Source: Streptomyces roseolus (GTDB lineage Bacteria > Actinomycetota > Actinomycetes > Streptomycetales > Streptomycetaceae). Taken from it: a DNA stretch of 64,000 nt. Positions within the stretch are counted from its first letter, which is position 1. Each line of letters begins with the position of its first letter. Positions 1-8,511 of the stretch are shown one piece after another. The position numbers and the translations under genes are program-made. The stretch is from assembly GCF_014649855.1 (NCBI RefSeq), contig NZ_BMTV01000024.1:1-64000 (forward strand), in the 5' to 3' direction. The notes beneath the pieces are model-generated. The model ran no database searches. It was not told where the DNA came from and was given only the letters and a program-made list of their open reading frames with translations.

Positions 1-25
1 AGTACCTCCGAGGAGCACACCCGAC

Positions 26-1534
26 ATGACGCCCGCCCAGCCCGACCGTGAGATCTGGTTTCTCACCGGCAGCCAGTCCCTCTACGGCGACGACACCCTC
101 GCCCAGGTCGCCGACCAGTCCCGCGCCATCTGCGACACCCTCGCCGGCCAGCCGCAGATGACCGTCCGCCTGGTGTGGAAGCCGGTGCTCACCGACGCGG
201 CCGCCATCCGCGCGGTCTGCCTGGAGGCCGAGGCCGACGACCGCTGCATCGGCCTGATCGCCTGGATGCACACCTTCTCCCCGGCCAAGATGTGGATCGC
301 CGGCCTCGACGCCCTGCGCAAGCCCCTGCTCCACCTGCACACCCAGGCCAACCGGCAACTGCCCTGGTCCACCATCGACATGGATTTCATGAACCTGAAC
401 CAGGCCGCCCACGGCGACCGCGAGTTCGGGTTCGTCCAGACCCGCCTCGGCGTCCCGCGCAAGACCGTCGCCGGCCACGTCTCCGCCCCCGACGTCGTCG
501 ACCGCATCGCCGGCTGGGCCCGCGCCGCCGTCGGCCGCGCCGAACTCACCACCCTCAAGCTCGCCCGGTTCGGCGACAACATGCGCGACGTCGCCGTCAC
601 CGAGGGCGACAAGGTCGAGGCGCAACTGCGGTTCGGGGTCTCGGTCAACACGTACGGCGTCAACGACCTCGTCGCCGCGGTCGACGCCGCCGACGACGAC
701 ACCGTCACCGCCCTCGTCAAGGAGTACCAGGACCTCTACGCCCTCGCTCCCGAGCTGCGGCCCGGCGGCGAGCGCCACGACTCCCTGCGCTACGCCGCCC
801 GTGTCGAGGCCGGGCTGCGCACCTTCCTCACGGAAGGCGGGTTCCGCGCCTTCACCACCAACTTCGAGGACCTCGGGGGCCTGCGCCAGCTCCCCGGGCT
901 CGCCGTGCAGCGCCTGATGGCGGACGGGTACGGCTTCGGCGGCGAGGGGGACTGGAAGACCTCCACCCTGCTGCGCACGCTCAAGGCGATGGCGCACGGC
1001 CTGCCCGGCGGCACCTCCTTCATGGAGGACTACACCTACGACCTCACGCCCGGCCAGGAGCTCATCCTCGGCGCCCACATGCTGGAGGTCTGCCCCTCCC
1101 TCACGACGGCGAGGCCCTCCTGCGAGATCCATCCGCTGAGCATCGGCGGACGCGAGGACCCGGTCCGTCTCGTCTTCGACGCGGACCCCGGTCCGGCCGT
1201 CGTCGTCGGTCTCGCCGACATGGGCGACCGGTTCCGCCTCGTCGCCAACCACATCGACGTCGTCGCCCCGCCCGAGCCGCTGCCCCGCCTCCCCGTCGCC
1301 CGGGCCGTCTGGCGCCCGCGCCCCGACCTGCGCACCTCCACCGAGGCGTGGCTGACGGCCGGAGCACCCCACCACACCGTCCTCACCACCGCCCTCGGCG
1401 GCGAGGAGCTCGACGACCTCGCCGAGATGCTGCGGACCGAACTCGCCGTCATCGACGAGGACACCACCGTCCGGCGCTTCACGCACGAGCTGCGCTGGAA
1501 CCAGGCCTACCACCGTCTGGCGCAGGGCCTGTGA
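26..1534 (+). CDS. araA: L-arabinose isomerase
   Basis: Converts L-arabinose to L-ribulose in the cytoplasm, the first step of arabinose catabolism. The 502-residue product is the normal family length. The four metal-binding and catalytic positions are visible: E307 in GEGDWKT, E334 in SFMEDYTY, H351 in GAHMLEVCP and H450 in GAPHHT. The ATG has a GAGGAGC-type ribosome binding site in the few upstream bases available. araD follows 26 bases after the stop, so the two are cotranscribed; a ribulokinase gene may lie just outside the window. The gene fits the arabinoxylan-degrading genes that follow, which would release arabinose. The identification is secure. Confidence 0.96.
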   Translation: MTPAQPDREIWFLTGSQSLYGDDTLAQVADQSRAICDTLAGQPQMTVRLVWKPVLTDAAAIRAVCLEAEADDRCIGLIAWMHTFSPAKMWIAGLDALRKPLLHLHTQANRQLPWSTIDMDFMNLNQAAHGDREFGFVQTRLGVPRKTVAGHVSAPDVVDRIAGWARAAVGRAELTTLKLARFGDNMRDVAVTEGDKVEAQLRFGVSVNTYGVNDLVAAVDAADDDTVTALVKEYQDLYALAPELRPGGERHDSLRYAARVEAGLRTFLTEGGFRAFTTNFEDLGGLRQLPGLAVQRLMADGYGFGGEGDWKTSTLLRTLKAMAHGLPGGTSFMEDYTYDLTPGQELILGAHMLEVCPSLTTARPSCEIHPLSIGGREDPVRLVFDADPGPAVVVGLADMGDRFRLVANHIDVVAPPEPLPRLPVARAVWRPRPDLRTSTEAWLTAGAPHHTVLTTALGGEELDDLAEMLRTELAVIDEDTTVRRFTHELRWNQAYHRLAQGL

Positions 1535-1560
1535 CCGCGCCCACCAGGAGGGAGCCCACC

Positions 1561-2274
1561 GTGAGCACCGCCGTCTCCGAGGAGCTGCGCCGCGAGGTGC
1601 TGGAGGCCAACCTCCGCATCCCCCGAGCCGGTCTCGCCACCCTCACCTGGGGCAACGTGAGCGGAGTGGACCGGGAGGCCGGCGTCTTCGTCATCAAGCC
1701 CTCGGGCGTGACCTACGACGTCCTGACCGCGGACGACCTGGTCGTCGTCTCGCTGGCGGACGGGAGCGTGGTGGAGGGCCACCTGCGGCCGTCCACCGAC
1801 ACGGAGACGCACCGGAGCCTCTACCTGGCCTTCCCCTCCATCGGCGGCGTGACCCACACGCACTCCACCCACGCCGTCGCCTTCGCCCAGGCCCGGCGCC
1901 CGATACCGGTGCTCGGCACGACCCACGCGGACACCTTCAACGGCCCCGTCCCCGTCACCGCGCCCCTCACCCCCGAGCAGTGCGCCACGGACTACGAGTA
2001 CAACACCGGCCAGGTCATCGTGGACCTGCTCGGCCGTGACGACACCCGGGCCCGCGAGGTCCCCGGCGCCCTGGTCGCCCACCACGGCCCCTTCACCTGG
2101 GGCGCCGACGCCACCGCGTCCCTGGAGCACGCCGTCATCTGCGAGGCGGTGGCCGAGATGGCCCTCCGCACGATGGCCCTGGGCACGGTCGAACCTCCGC
2201 GGCACCTCCTGGACCGCCACTACACGCGCAAGCACGGCCCGGATGCCTACTACGGCAACCCTTCCTCCGCCTGA
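1561..2274 (+). CDS. araD: L-ribulose-5-phosphate 4-epimerase
   Basis: Class II aldolase-fold epimerase turning L-ribulose 5-phosphate into D-xylulose 5-phosphate, which enters the pentose phosphate pathway. It has 237 residues. The zinc ligands H99 and H101 (THTHS) and H175 (HHGPF) are present, with the glycine-rich GNVSG near residue 31. I chose GTG 1561 because AGGAGGGA lies 7 bases upstream; a GTG overlapping the araA stop at 1531 is also in frame but has a poorer site. It ends at a strong terminator. Catalytic residues and the araA neighbour make the call firm. Confidence 0.95.
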   Translation: MSTAVSEELRREVLEANLRIPRAGLATLTWGNVSGVDREAGVFVIKPSGVTYDVLTADDLVVVSLADGSVVEGHLRPSTDTETHRSLYLAFPSIGGVTHTHSTHAVAFAQARRPIPVLGTTHADTFNGPVPVTAPLTPEQCATDYEYNTGQVIVDLLGRDDTRAREVPGALVAHHGPFTWGADATASLEHAVICEAVAEMALRTMALGTVEPPRHLLDRHYTRKHGPDAYYGNPSSA

Positions 2275-2281
2275 GCGCGCC

Positions 2282-2312
2282 GAGGGGAGCCAGGAACGTC
2301 CTGGCTCCCCTC
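2282..2312. terminator. Bidirectional terminator between araD and xlnA
   Basis: Perfect 14-bp inverted repeat (GAGGGGAGCCAGGA, loop ACG, then the complement) between the convergent stops of araD and xlnA. It has no T-run, as is common in Streptomyces. Confidence 0.85.
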
Positions 2313-2338
2313 CGTGGTGCGGGTGTCAACGGACCCGG

Positions 2339-3793
2339 TCAGGCACGGGTCCAGCGCTGGTTGGTGCCGTTCCAGCAGGAGTAGAGCTGGATCTGCGTGC
2401 CGTTGGCGGTGCCGCTCGCGGCGGCGTCGAGGCAGAGACCGGACTGCACGCCGACGATGGAGCCGTCGGAGGCGAGGCGCCACTTCTGGTTGTCGGCGCC
2501 CCAGCAGGAGTAGATCTGCACCTTGGCGCCGTTGGCGGTGCCGGCGGCGTCCAGGCACTTGTCGCCGTAGACCCTGAGCTCACCGGCGGCGGTGAGGGTC
2601 CACTGCTGGTTGGCGCGGCCGTTGCAGTCCCACAGCTGGATCTGGGTGCCGTCGGTGGTGACGGCGCCGGGCACGTCCAGGCAGCGGCCCGAAGCGACGC
2701 CCTTGATCGGGCCGGAGCCGGGGGAGGGGGTGGGGGTGGGCGTGGGAGTCGGCGTGGGGGAGACGGCGTTGAGGGCGTTGAGGACGGAGGTGTACGCGGG
2801 CTTCTTGCTGCCGTCGCCGTTGAAGAGCAGCGGCGTGTGCTCCGCCCGCCAGGAGTCGGTGTCGCGCACGCCCCAGACGGTGATGCCGAGGCAGCGCGGC
2901 ACGGCCAGGCAGTCGTTGGTCACGTTGGCGTACGTCGTGCCCGAGGCGCCCTGGATGTCGAGTTCGGTGATGGCGACGTCGACGCCGAGGGCGGCGAAGT
3001 TCTGCAGGGTGGTGCGGAAGTTGCTGTGGTAGGGGCTGTCGCTGTTGAAGTGCGACTGGAAGCCGACGCAGTCGATGGGCACGCCGCGCTGCTTGAAGTC
3101 CTTGACCATGGCGTACATGGCCTGGGTCTTGGCCCAGGTCCAGTTCTCCACGTTGTAGTCGTTGTAGCAGAGCTTGGCGGCCGGGTCGGCGGCGCGGGCG
3201 GTGCGGAAGGCGACCTCGATCCAGTCGTTGCCGCTGCGCTGCAGGTTGGAGTCGCGCCGGGCCCCCGAAGTGCCGTCGGCGAAGGCCTCGTTCACGACGT
3301 CCCACTGGGCGATCTTGCCCTTGTAGTGGGTCATGACGCCGGTGATGTGGTTGTTCATCGCCTGGCGCAGCGCGCTGCCGCTGAGGTTCTGCATCCAGCC
3401 GGGCTGCTGGGAGTGCCAGGCCAGGGTGTGGCCGCGCACCTGCTTGCCGTTCTGCACCGCCCAGTTGTAGACGCGGTCGCCGGCGGTGAAGTCGAACCGG
3501 CCCTGCTGGGGTTCGGTGGCGTCGATCTTCATCTCGTTCTCGGCGGTCACCGAGTTGAACTCCCGGTTCGCGATCGTCGTGTACGTCGCGTCGCCGAGCC
3601 GCCCCGACGCGATGGCGGTGCCGAAGTACCGGCCGCTCTGCGCCGCCGCGCTGCCCAGGGTGCTCTCGGCGGCCTGCGAGGCCTGCGGCGCGACCAGGAC
3701 GGCGGCGGAACCGAGGACACCGACGACCAGCGCCGCGCCCAGGCCGCCGATTCTCCGGCGGACCCCGGACGCGAGAAGAGTGGGTGAACGCAT
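2339..3793 (-). CDS. xlnA: Secreted endo-1,4-beta-xylanase, GH10 plus CBM13
   Basis: Extracellular xylanase. Residues 1-41 are a signal peptide with a twin-arginine-rich start (VRRRIGG) and cleavage near QASQA-AES. Residues about 45-343 are the GH10 barrel with acid/base E169 in WDVVNEA and nucleophile E277 in TELDI. A Pro-Thr linker (about 345-358) leads to a CBM13 ricin-type trefoil with repeated QxW motifs. At 484 residues it is close to the S. lividans XlnA architecture. ATG 3793 is preceded by CTGGAGGTCC. It is convergent with araD and carries its own operator-rich promoter. A second, CBM-less GH10 lies at 11788. Confidence 0.95.
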   Translation of the reverse strand: MRSPTLLASGVRRRIGGLGAALVVGVLGSAAVLVAPQASQAAESTLGSAAAQSGRYFGTAIASGRLGDATYTTIANREFNSVTAENEMKIDATEPQQGRFDFTAGDRVYNWAVQNGKQVRGHTLAWHSQQPGWMQNLSGSALRQAMNNHITGVMTHYKGKIAQWDVVNEAFADGTSGARRDSNLQRSGNDWIEVAFRTARAADPAAKLCYNDYNVENWTWAKTQAMYAMVKDFKQRGVPIDCVGFQSHFNSDSPYHSNFRTTLQNFAALGVDVAITELDIQGASGTTYANVTNDCLAVPRCLGITVWGVRDTDSWRAEHTPLLFNGDGSKKPAYTSVLNALNAVSPTPTPTPTPTPSPGSGPIKGVASGRCLDVPGAVTTDGTQIQLWDCNGRANQQWTLTAAGELRVYGDKCLDAAGTANGAKVQIYSCWGADNQKWRLASDGSIVGVQSGLCLDAAASGTANGTQIQLYSCWNGTNQRWTRA

Positions 3794-3958
3794 TGCTGGA
3801 CCTCCAGGGGGGGGACATCGCGGAATGATGTGAGCACGGTGGAAGGAATCCCCGTCTGCGCGTCCGCGCCCATGCGAAAAGGGCGTGCGTCGGCAGGACG
3901 CGAGATTCGAGGAACGACACCGTGGTGGCGGCGAATAAGTCGAGCCGCCTCGGAAATC

Positions 3959-4032
3959 AGTGTGGAAATGCGACAGGGGCATGTCAACAGTTTCGAGAAT
4001 GTTTCGGAATTCCTGTGACGAAAGATTTCGTC
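3959..4032 (-). promoter_or_regulatory. xlnA promoter with CGAAA/TTTCG operators
   Basis: On the minus strand a perfect TTGACA (3982-3987) is followed at 17 bases by a poor -10, CACACT (3959-3964). Abutting the -35 on its upstream side is CGAGAATGTTTCG (3994-4006), and 11 bases further is a near-perfect palindrome GACGAAAGATTTCGTC (4017-4032). The first site matches the one at 7174-7186 in front of the sugar transporter, so the local LacI repressor is the likely ligand. The leader to the ATG is about 160 bases. No gene was seen in 3794-4118. Confidence 0.6.
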
Positions 4033-4118
4033 GCGGAAGGCACAGGGAATAGCGGAGCGGCTGGAATGCCCCGGTCGGCGTGGAGAAATGCTCGTTAATG
4101 CGCCGCCCGCTGGCGCCG

Positions 4119-5651
4119 CTACCGGCCCGGAGAATCCCGCGGATGCGGATACCTGAGGTCGAACCATGCGAAACGGGCGTCACGGGTGGACGGGCGGCCG
4201 TGGGAGGTGGCGTAGAGACCGACCTGGACGCCGGTGAACAGCGGGGTGAGGAAGACGGCTTCGACCGTGGCCAGGTCCCGCCAGGCACCGTCCGGTCCCG
4301 CGTGCGCGAAGGTGTGGGTGAGGCCGCGGACGCGGACCCCCAGGCGCACGGGGTCGGGGGAGAGCCCGGCGCGGGCCAGGACGTCGGGGCCGCGCCGCAG
4401 GACGAGCCCCTCCGTCGTGCGCACGAGGAGGAGGTGGGCGTCGTCGTCCAGGACGACGGCGAGGCCGGCCTCTTCGTACGGCGCCGCGGGGGCGAAGTGC
4501 AGTTCGGTGGACGCGTCGCAGTCGGGTTGCTCCTGGGGCCGGACCAGGAGGGACGGGCTGCCGCGTTCGCCGAGGCGTTCCGGGCGGAGCCGGAGCCGGA
4601 GTCCGTCGCCGGTGGTCCAGAACGGCACGCGCGGGGTGCGCAGGCAGCTCCAGTCGGCGGAGAGGACCGCGAAGTCGTCGTGGAGGGGAGGGCGGGGACG
4701 GTCGTCTCCGAGGGCGACGGGTGAGAAGACCGGCCAGCCGTCGCTCCAGGTCACCCCGGCGAGGAAGGTCTCGCGCCCGATGGCGGAGCCCGGGCGGACG
4801 CCCAGGAGGACGGCCCGCCAGTCGCCTTCGGGGGTCCGCACGAGGTCGGCGTGCCCGGTGCAGGTCACCGGGCCCGTGGCGGGGGGCAGCACGGGGTTGC
4901 CGCGGGCACCCTCGTACGGGCCGGTGACGCGGGGGGCGCGGGCGGCGACCACGCTGTGGCCGGCCTCGGTGCCGCCTTCCGCGGTGAGCAGGAGGTAGGA
5001 GCCGTCGATCCGGTAGAGGTGCGGGGCCTCCGGCCATCGGGCGTCCGCCCGGCTCCCCGACCAGAGGACGTGCTCGGGGCCGGTGAGCCGCCGTTCGCGG
5101 GGCAGGTACTCGCGCATCCAGATCTCGGTGCGGCCGGCGGCCTCGTCCAGGACGCGGGCCGCGGTGAACCAGGCGCGGCCGCGGCCCTCGCCCTCTCCGC
5201 CCTCGCCCTCGCCCTCTCCGCTCTCGCCCGCGCGGTCGCCGCGCGTGCTGTGGTCGCCGTCGCCGTCGTCGAAGAAGAGTGACGGATCGAAGCCGTCCCC
5301 CTCCAGCCACCGCGGCTCCGACCACGGCCCCGCCGGGTCGGTCGCCGTGACGACGAAATGGCCGGGACCGTCCATCAGCGTGCAGACGAGGTGGAACTCC
5401 CCGTCGTGGTGGCGGATCGTGGGCGCGAACAGGCCGCGCGAGGGTCCGCACCCGTCGAGGTCGAGCTGGGACGGCCGGTCGAGCGCGGAGCCGATGCGGC
5501 GCCAGTGCACGAGGTCGCGGCTGTGGAAGACGGGAAGGCCCGGGAACCACTCGAAGCTGGACGTCACCAGGTAGTAGTCCGCTCCCACCCGGCAGACGGA
5601 CGGATCGGGCCGGAACCCCGGCAGCACGGGCTCGTCGAAGGACGCGCTCAC
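4119..5651 (-). CDS. GH43 beta-xylosidase / alpha-L-arabinofuranosidase
   Basis: Probably trims xylose or arabinose from imported oligosaccharides; there is no signal peptide, so it is likely cytoplasmic. The 510-residue layout is an N-terminal five-bladed propeller (general base D16 in FRPDPS, modulator D122 in GFDPSLF, general acid E208 in WPEAPHL) and a C-terminal beta-sandwich of the DUF1349 type (about 330-505), as in two-domain GH43 enzymes. Odd feature: residues about 129-159 are a Gly-Glu-Asp-rich low-complexity insert right after the D122 motif. The GTG start has no strong ribosome site close by. It lies downstream of the LacI gene on the same strand, so the two may be cotranscribed. 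Substrate preference is inferred. Confidence 0.85.
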   Translation of the reverse strand: MSASFDEPVLPGFRPDPSVCRVGADYYLVTSSFEWFPGLPVFHSRDLVHWRRIGSALDRPSQLDLDGCGPSRGLFAPTIRHHDGEFHLVCTLMDGPGHFVVTATDPAGPWSEPRWLEGDGFDPSLFFDDGDGDHSTRGDRAGESGEGEGEGGEGEGRGRAWFTAARVLDEAAGRTEIWMREYLPRERRLTGPEHVLWSGSRADARWPEAPHLYRIDGSYLLLTAEGGTEAGHSVVAARAPRVTGPYEGARGNPVLPPATGPVTCTGHADLVRTPEGDWRAVLLGVRPGSAIGRETFLAGVTWSDGWPVFSPVALGDDRPRPPLHDDFAVLSADWSCLRTPRVPFWTTGDGLRLRLRPERLGERGSPSLLVRPQEQPDCDASTELHFAPAAPYEEAGLAVVLDDDAHLLLVRTTEGLVLRRGPDVLARAGLSPDPVRLGVRVRGLTHTFAHAGPDGAWRDLATVEAVFLTPLFTGVQVGLYATSHGRPSTRDARFAWFDLRYPHPRDSPGR

Positions 5652-5723
5652 GGGACCGGAACGACGTCGGCCCTCCGGCGGGCGGCCGGAGGACGCAGGG
5701 GGACCGGCGGGTGGCCGGCCGGC

Positions 5724-5891
5724 GGCCGTACAAAGGTCGGCGTGAGGCCGAGCCGGGATCGTGCGGAGGCCGGTGCGGGGCCGAACCGGGATCGTACGGA
5801 AGCCGGCCCCCGTCCGAGCGGGGGCCGTAAGGAGGCGGGCGCGCGCTCGGACGGGGGCCGTACGAGGGTCGGCGCGCGGCCGACCGGGGTG
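5724..5891. repeat. Imperfect 33-bp tandem repeat, about five units
   Basis: The 323-bp gap between GH43 and the LacI gene holds a degenerate array with a 33-bp period. The unit near 5726 recurs at 5858 (offset 132, four periods), and the segment starting GCCGAGCCGGGATCGTG recurs 33 bases later with few changes. All frames stay open, giving spurious Pro/Arg-rich ORFs. No promoter or operator was recognised here. Confidence 0.6.
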
Positions 5892-5974
5892 TCCGCGGGG
5901 GCGTGCGGAGCGAAGGCGCCACGCCCGGGCAGGGGCGGGAGGGGGGTGCGCCGGGGCTCGTTCAAGGGATGCTC

Positions 5975-6988
5975 CTAGGGGCGAGGCGGGGCGGTGGAGA
6001 GCCGGACCCTGAGCTCGGTCGAGAGCTCCATCCGGGGGCTCACCAGGGGCTGGCCGTCCATGAGTTGGAACAGGGTGCGGGCGGCGACCCGGCCCATCTC
6101 CTCCAGCGGCTGACGCACCGTCGTCAGCGGCGGCGACAGCCAGTCGCACATCGGCAGGTCGTCGAAGCCGATCACGCTGAGGTCCCGCGGGATGCTCAGT
6201 CCACCCTGCCGGGCGGCCTCGTAGACGCCCATCGCCTGCTGGTCGCTGCCGGCGAAGACGGCGGTCGGCGGCTCGGGGAGGGCGAGCAGCTCCTGGGCGC
6301 ACCGGAAGCCGCCCTCGTGCTGGAAGTCGCCGAAGCGGATCAGAGCGCGGTCGACCTCGACACCGGCCCGCTCCAGGGCCGACCGGTACCCGTCGATGCG
6401 GGCCTGGCTGCAGAGCATCTCCTTGCGTCCGCCGATCGCGGCGATCCGGCGGTGTCCGAGCTCCAGCAGGTGTTCGGTGGCGGCGAGGCCACCGGCCCAG
6501 TTGGTCGCCCCGACGCTCGGCACGCCGTTGCCCGGCAGGTCGATCGGGTCGATGACGACCAGCGCGGCCCCGGTCCGCTCGACCTGGGCGCGCTGGGACG
6601 GGGTGACCGAGGCGGTGACGAGGATGACGCCGTCGCTGCGGTGCAGGGCCGGCAGGGCGGTCCAGCCGGACGGCGAGGCCTCGCCCGGCGGGACGAGCGA
6701 GACGACGGTGGCGACGCTCCGCCGGGCGCACTCGGCCTCGACGCCGCGCAGGATCTCCACCGCCCACGCGCTGTCCAGGCCGCCGATGATCAGGTCGACG
6801 AGACCCGATCCGCGGCCTCTGCCCTGCCGTCCGGGCGGGAGGTAGTTGTGTGCCTGCAGCAGGCCCTCGATCCGTTCGCGCGTCGAGGGGGCGACATCGG
6901 AGCGGCCGTTGATCACTTTGGACACGGTGGCCTGGGAAACCCCCGCCTCCGCGGCGATGACGGCCAGGGTCGGGCGCTGCTCGCTCAA
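5975..6988 (-). CDS. LacI-family repressor of the xylan/arabinoxylan island
   Basis: 337-residue LacI/GalR regulator. The N-terminal helix-turn-helix (about residues 8-55) contains the typical VSQATVSKVING, and the rest is a periplasmic-binding-type sugar sensor (Peripla_BP_3 type). I place the start at TTG 6988, behind GAGGAGAG; the frame is open up to 7135 but that would run across the divergent promoter. It is divergent from the sugar ABC transporter operon and upstream of the GH43 gene. CGAAA/TTTCG sites in front of the transporter and xlnA are the likely targets. By analogy with Streptomyces xylobiose regulators (BxlR type) the inducer is probably a xylo-oligosaccharide; that is inference. 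Confidence 0.9.
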   Translation of the reverse strand: MSEQRPTLAVIAAEAGVSQATVSKVINGRSDVAPSTRERIEGLLQAHNYLPPGRQGRGRGSGLVDLIIGGLDSAWAVEILRGVEAECARRSVATVVSLVPPGEASPSGWTALPALHRSDGVILVTASVTPSQRAQVERTGAALVVIDPIDLPGNGVPSVGATNWAGGLAATEHLLELGHRRIAAIGGRKEMLCSQARIDGYRSALERAGVEVDRALIRFGDFQHEGGFRCAQELLALPEPPTAVFAGSDQQAMGVYEAARQGGLSIPRDLSVIGFDDLPMCDWLSPPLTTVRQPLEEMGRVAARTLFQLMDGQPLVSPRMELSTELRVRLSTAPPRP

Positions 6989-7117
6989 CTTCTCTCCTCT
7001 GCGCGGATGCTTCCGGCCGACGACGGGTATCGCAAACTTTCGACGAGTTTCCGGGCGGTCCGACTGCTTGTCAACCCTGCGAACAGACGGGAGACGCAAA
7101 GAAATTGGCGCGGGGTC

Positions 7118-7186
7118 TTGACCGATTAGCCTCACGTTCCTAGTTTGTGGCAGCGCGGAATTCGAGAGTATTTCGAAAATGTTTCG
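7118..7186 (+). promoter_or_regulatory. Promoter and double operator of the sugar-uptake operon
   Basis: TTGACC (7118-7123), a 17-base spacer and TAGTTT (7141-7146) make a good housekeeping promoter. About 10-35 bases past the predicted start are two overlapping palindromes of the same form, CGAGAGTATTTCG (7163-7175) and CGAAAATGTTTCG (7174-7186), one helical turn apart. Their position suits repression by roadblock. The second matches the xlnA site. Confidence 0.65.
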
Positions 7187-7221
7187 CCGCCCGCCCCGGC
7201 ATTCCCCATCCCGGAGGTCCC

Positions 7222-8511
7222 ATGGCCAGCGCCCTCACGAGCCGACGCAGCTTCCTGGCACTCACGGGCTTGACCGCCCTGTCCGTCTCCCTGACCGCGG
7301 CCTGCGGGGCCGACGGTTCCGGCGGCACATCCGCCGACGGCAAGGTGTCGTTCGACTGGTGGAACATCGCCACCACCGAGCCCGGCAAGTCCCTCTTCCC
7401 GGAGATCTCCGCCGCGTACACGTCCGCTCACCCGAACGTCGCCATCCACACGACCTCGCTGGAGAACGAGGCGTTCAAGTCCAAGCTCACGGCGACCACT
7501 TCGTCCGGGAAGCTCCCGGACGTCTTCCAGACCTGGGGTGGCGGCGTGCTGCGGCAGCAGGTCGACGCGGGGCTCGTCGAGGACCTCACCGACGTCCTCG
7601 ACTGGTCGTCCGAGCTCACCCCGGTCTCGCTGCAGGCCTACCAGATCGAGGGCCGCACCTACGGGGTTCCGTACGACATCGGCATGGTCGGCTTCTGGTA
7701 CAATAAGAAGCTCTTCGCCCGGGCCGGGATCACCGCGCCCCCCGCCACCTGGGCCGAGTTCCTCGACGCCGTCGGCAAGCTCAAGGCGGCCGGCGTCACC
7801 CCGATCGCCCTCGCCGGCAAGGAGAAGTGGCCGGGCCACTACTACTGGGCCTACCTCGCGATGCGCGTCGCCGGCCTCCCGGCACTGCAACAGGCCTCCA
7901 CCAGCAAGGACTTCACCGGAGCCGGCTTCGTCCAGGCGGGCGCCCACCTCAAGGAGCTGGTCGACCTCCAGCCCTTCCAGCCGTCCTTCCTCGGCGCCGG
8001 CTACGCCACCCCCGGAGGCCAGGCGGCGACCATGGGCAACGGCAAGGCCGCCATGGAGCTGATGGGGCAGTGGGGCCCGTCGGTGCAGAAGGACGCCGGT
8101 GCCGACCTCGGAGCGGACCTGGGGTTCTTCCCCTTCCCGACGGTCGACGGCGGCGTCGGGAAGGCCACCGAGGTGTTCGGCGGCGGTGGCGGCTTCGCGC
8201 TGCGCAAGGGAGCCCCGAAGGAGGCCCTGGACTTCCTCAGGTTCTTCGTCCTGGAGAACCAGGCCAAGCTGCTGGCCTCCAACGGCTACCTGCCGGTGGT
8301 GAAGGGCGCGGAGAGCGGGCTGACCGACGCGAACAAGAAGGTGGTGGCCGACAGCCTGGTCAAGGCGACGGGCTTCCAGCTCTTCCTCGACCAGGCCTAT
8401 CCGCCGGCGGTCGGCCAGGAGGTCAACGACAGCGTCGCCGACCTCATCGCGGGCAAGAAGACGCCCGATCAGGTCACGGCGTCGATCACCGAGGCTGCGA
8501 AGAGTGCCTAG
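7222..8511 (+). CDS. ABC transporter sugar-binding lipoprotein
   Basis: Extracellular solute-binding protein of the sugar (SBP_bac_1) family, 429 residues, tethered to the membrane. The N-terminus has SRRSFLALTG, a Tat-like motif, and a lipobox ending in LTAAC at about residue 28. ATG 7222 has GGAGG 6 bases upstream. It is the first gene of a nine-gene operon and overlaps the next permease by 8 bases. The neighbours (GH30, GH10, GH62, GH43) make xylobiose, xylo-oligosaccharides or arabinoxylo-oligosaccharides the likely ligands; this comes from context, not residues. No ATP-binding subunit is encoded nearby, so it probably uses a shared MsiK-type ATPase, as Streptomyces sugar importers do. 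Confidence 0.92.
   Translation: MASALTSRRSFLALTGLTALSVSLTAACGADGSGGTSADGKVSFDWWNIATTEPGKSLFPEISAAYTSAHPNVAIHTTSLENEAFKSKLTATTSSGKLPDVFQTWGGGVLRQQVDAGLVEDLTDVLDWSSELTPVSLQAYQIEGRTYGVPYDIGMVGFWYNKKLFARAGITAPPATWAEFLDAVGKLKAAGVTPIALAGKEKWPGHYYWAYLAMRVAGLPALQQASTSKDFTGAGFVQAGAHLKELVDLQPFQPSFLGAGYATPGGQAATMGNGKAAMELMGQWGPSVQKDAGADLGADLGFFPFPTVDGGVGKATEVFGGGGGFALRKGAPKEALDFLRFFVLENQAKLLASNGYLPVVKGAESGLTDANKKVVADSLVKATGFQLFLDQAYPPAVGQEVNDSVADLIAGKKTPDQVTASITEAAKSA

Noticed and set aside
6989..7135. Longer LacI reading frame starting at 7135
   Set aside because: It would cover the divergent promoter, and the family N-terminus begins at TTG 6988 behind a strong ribosome site.
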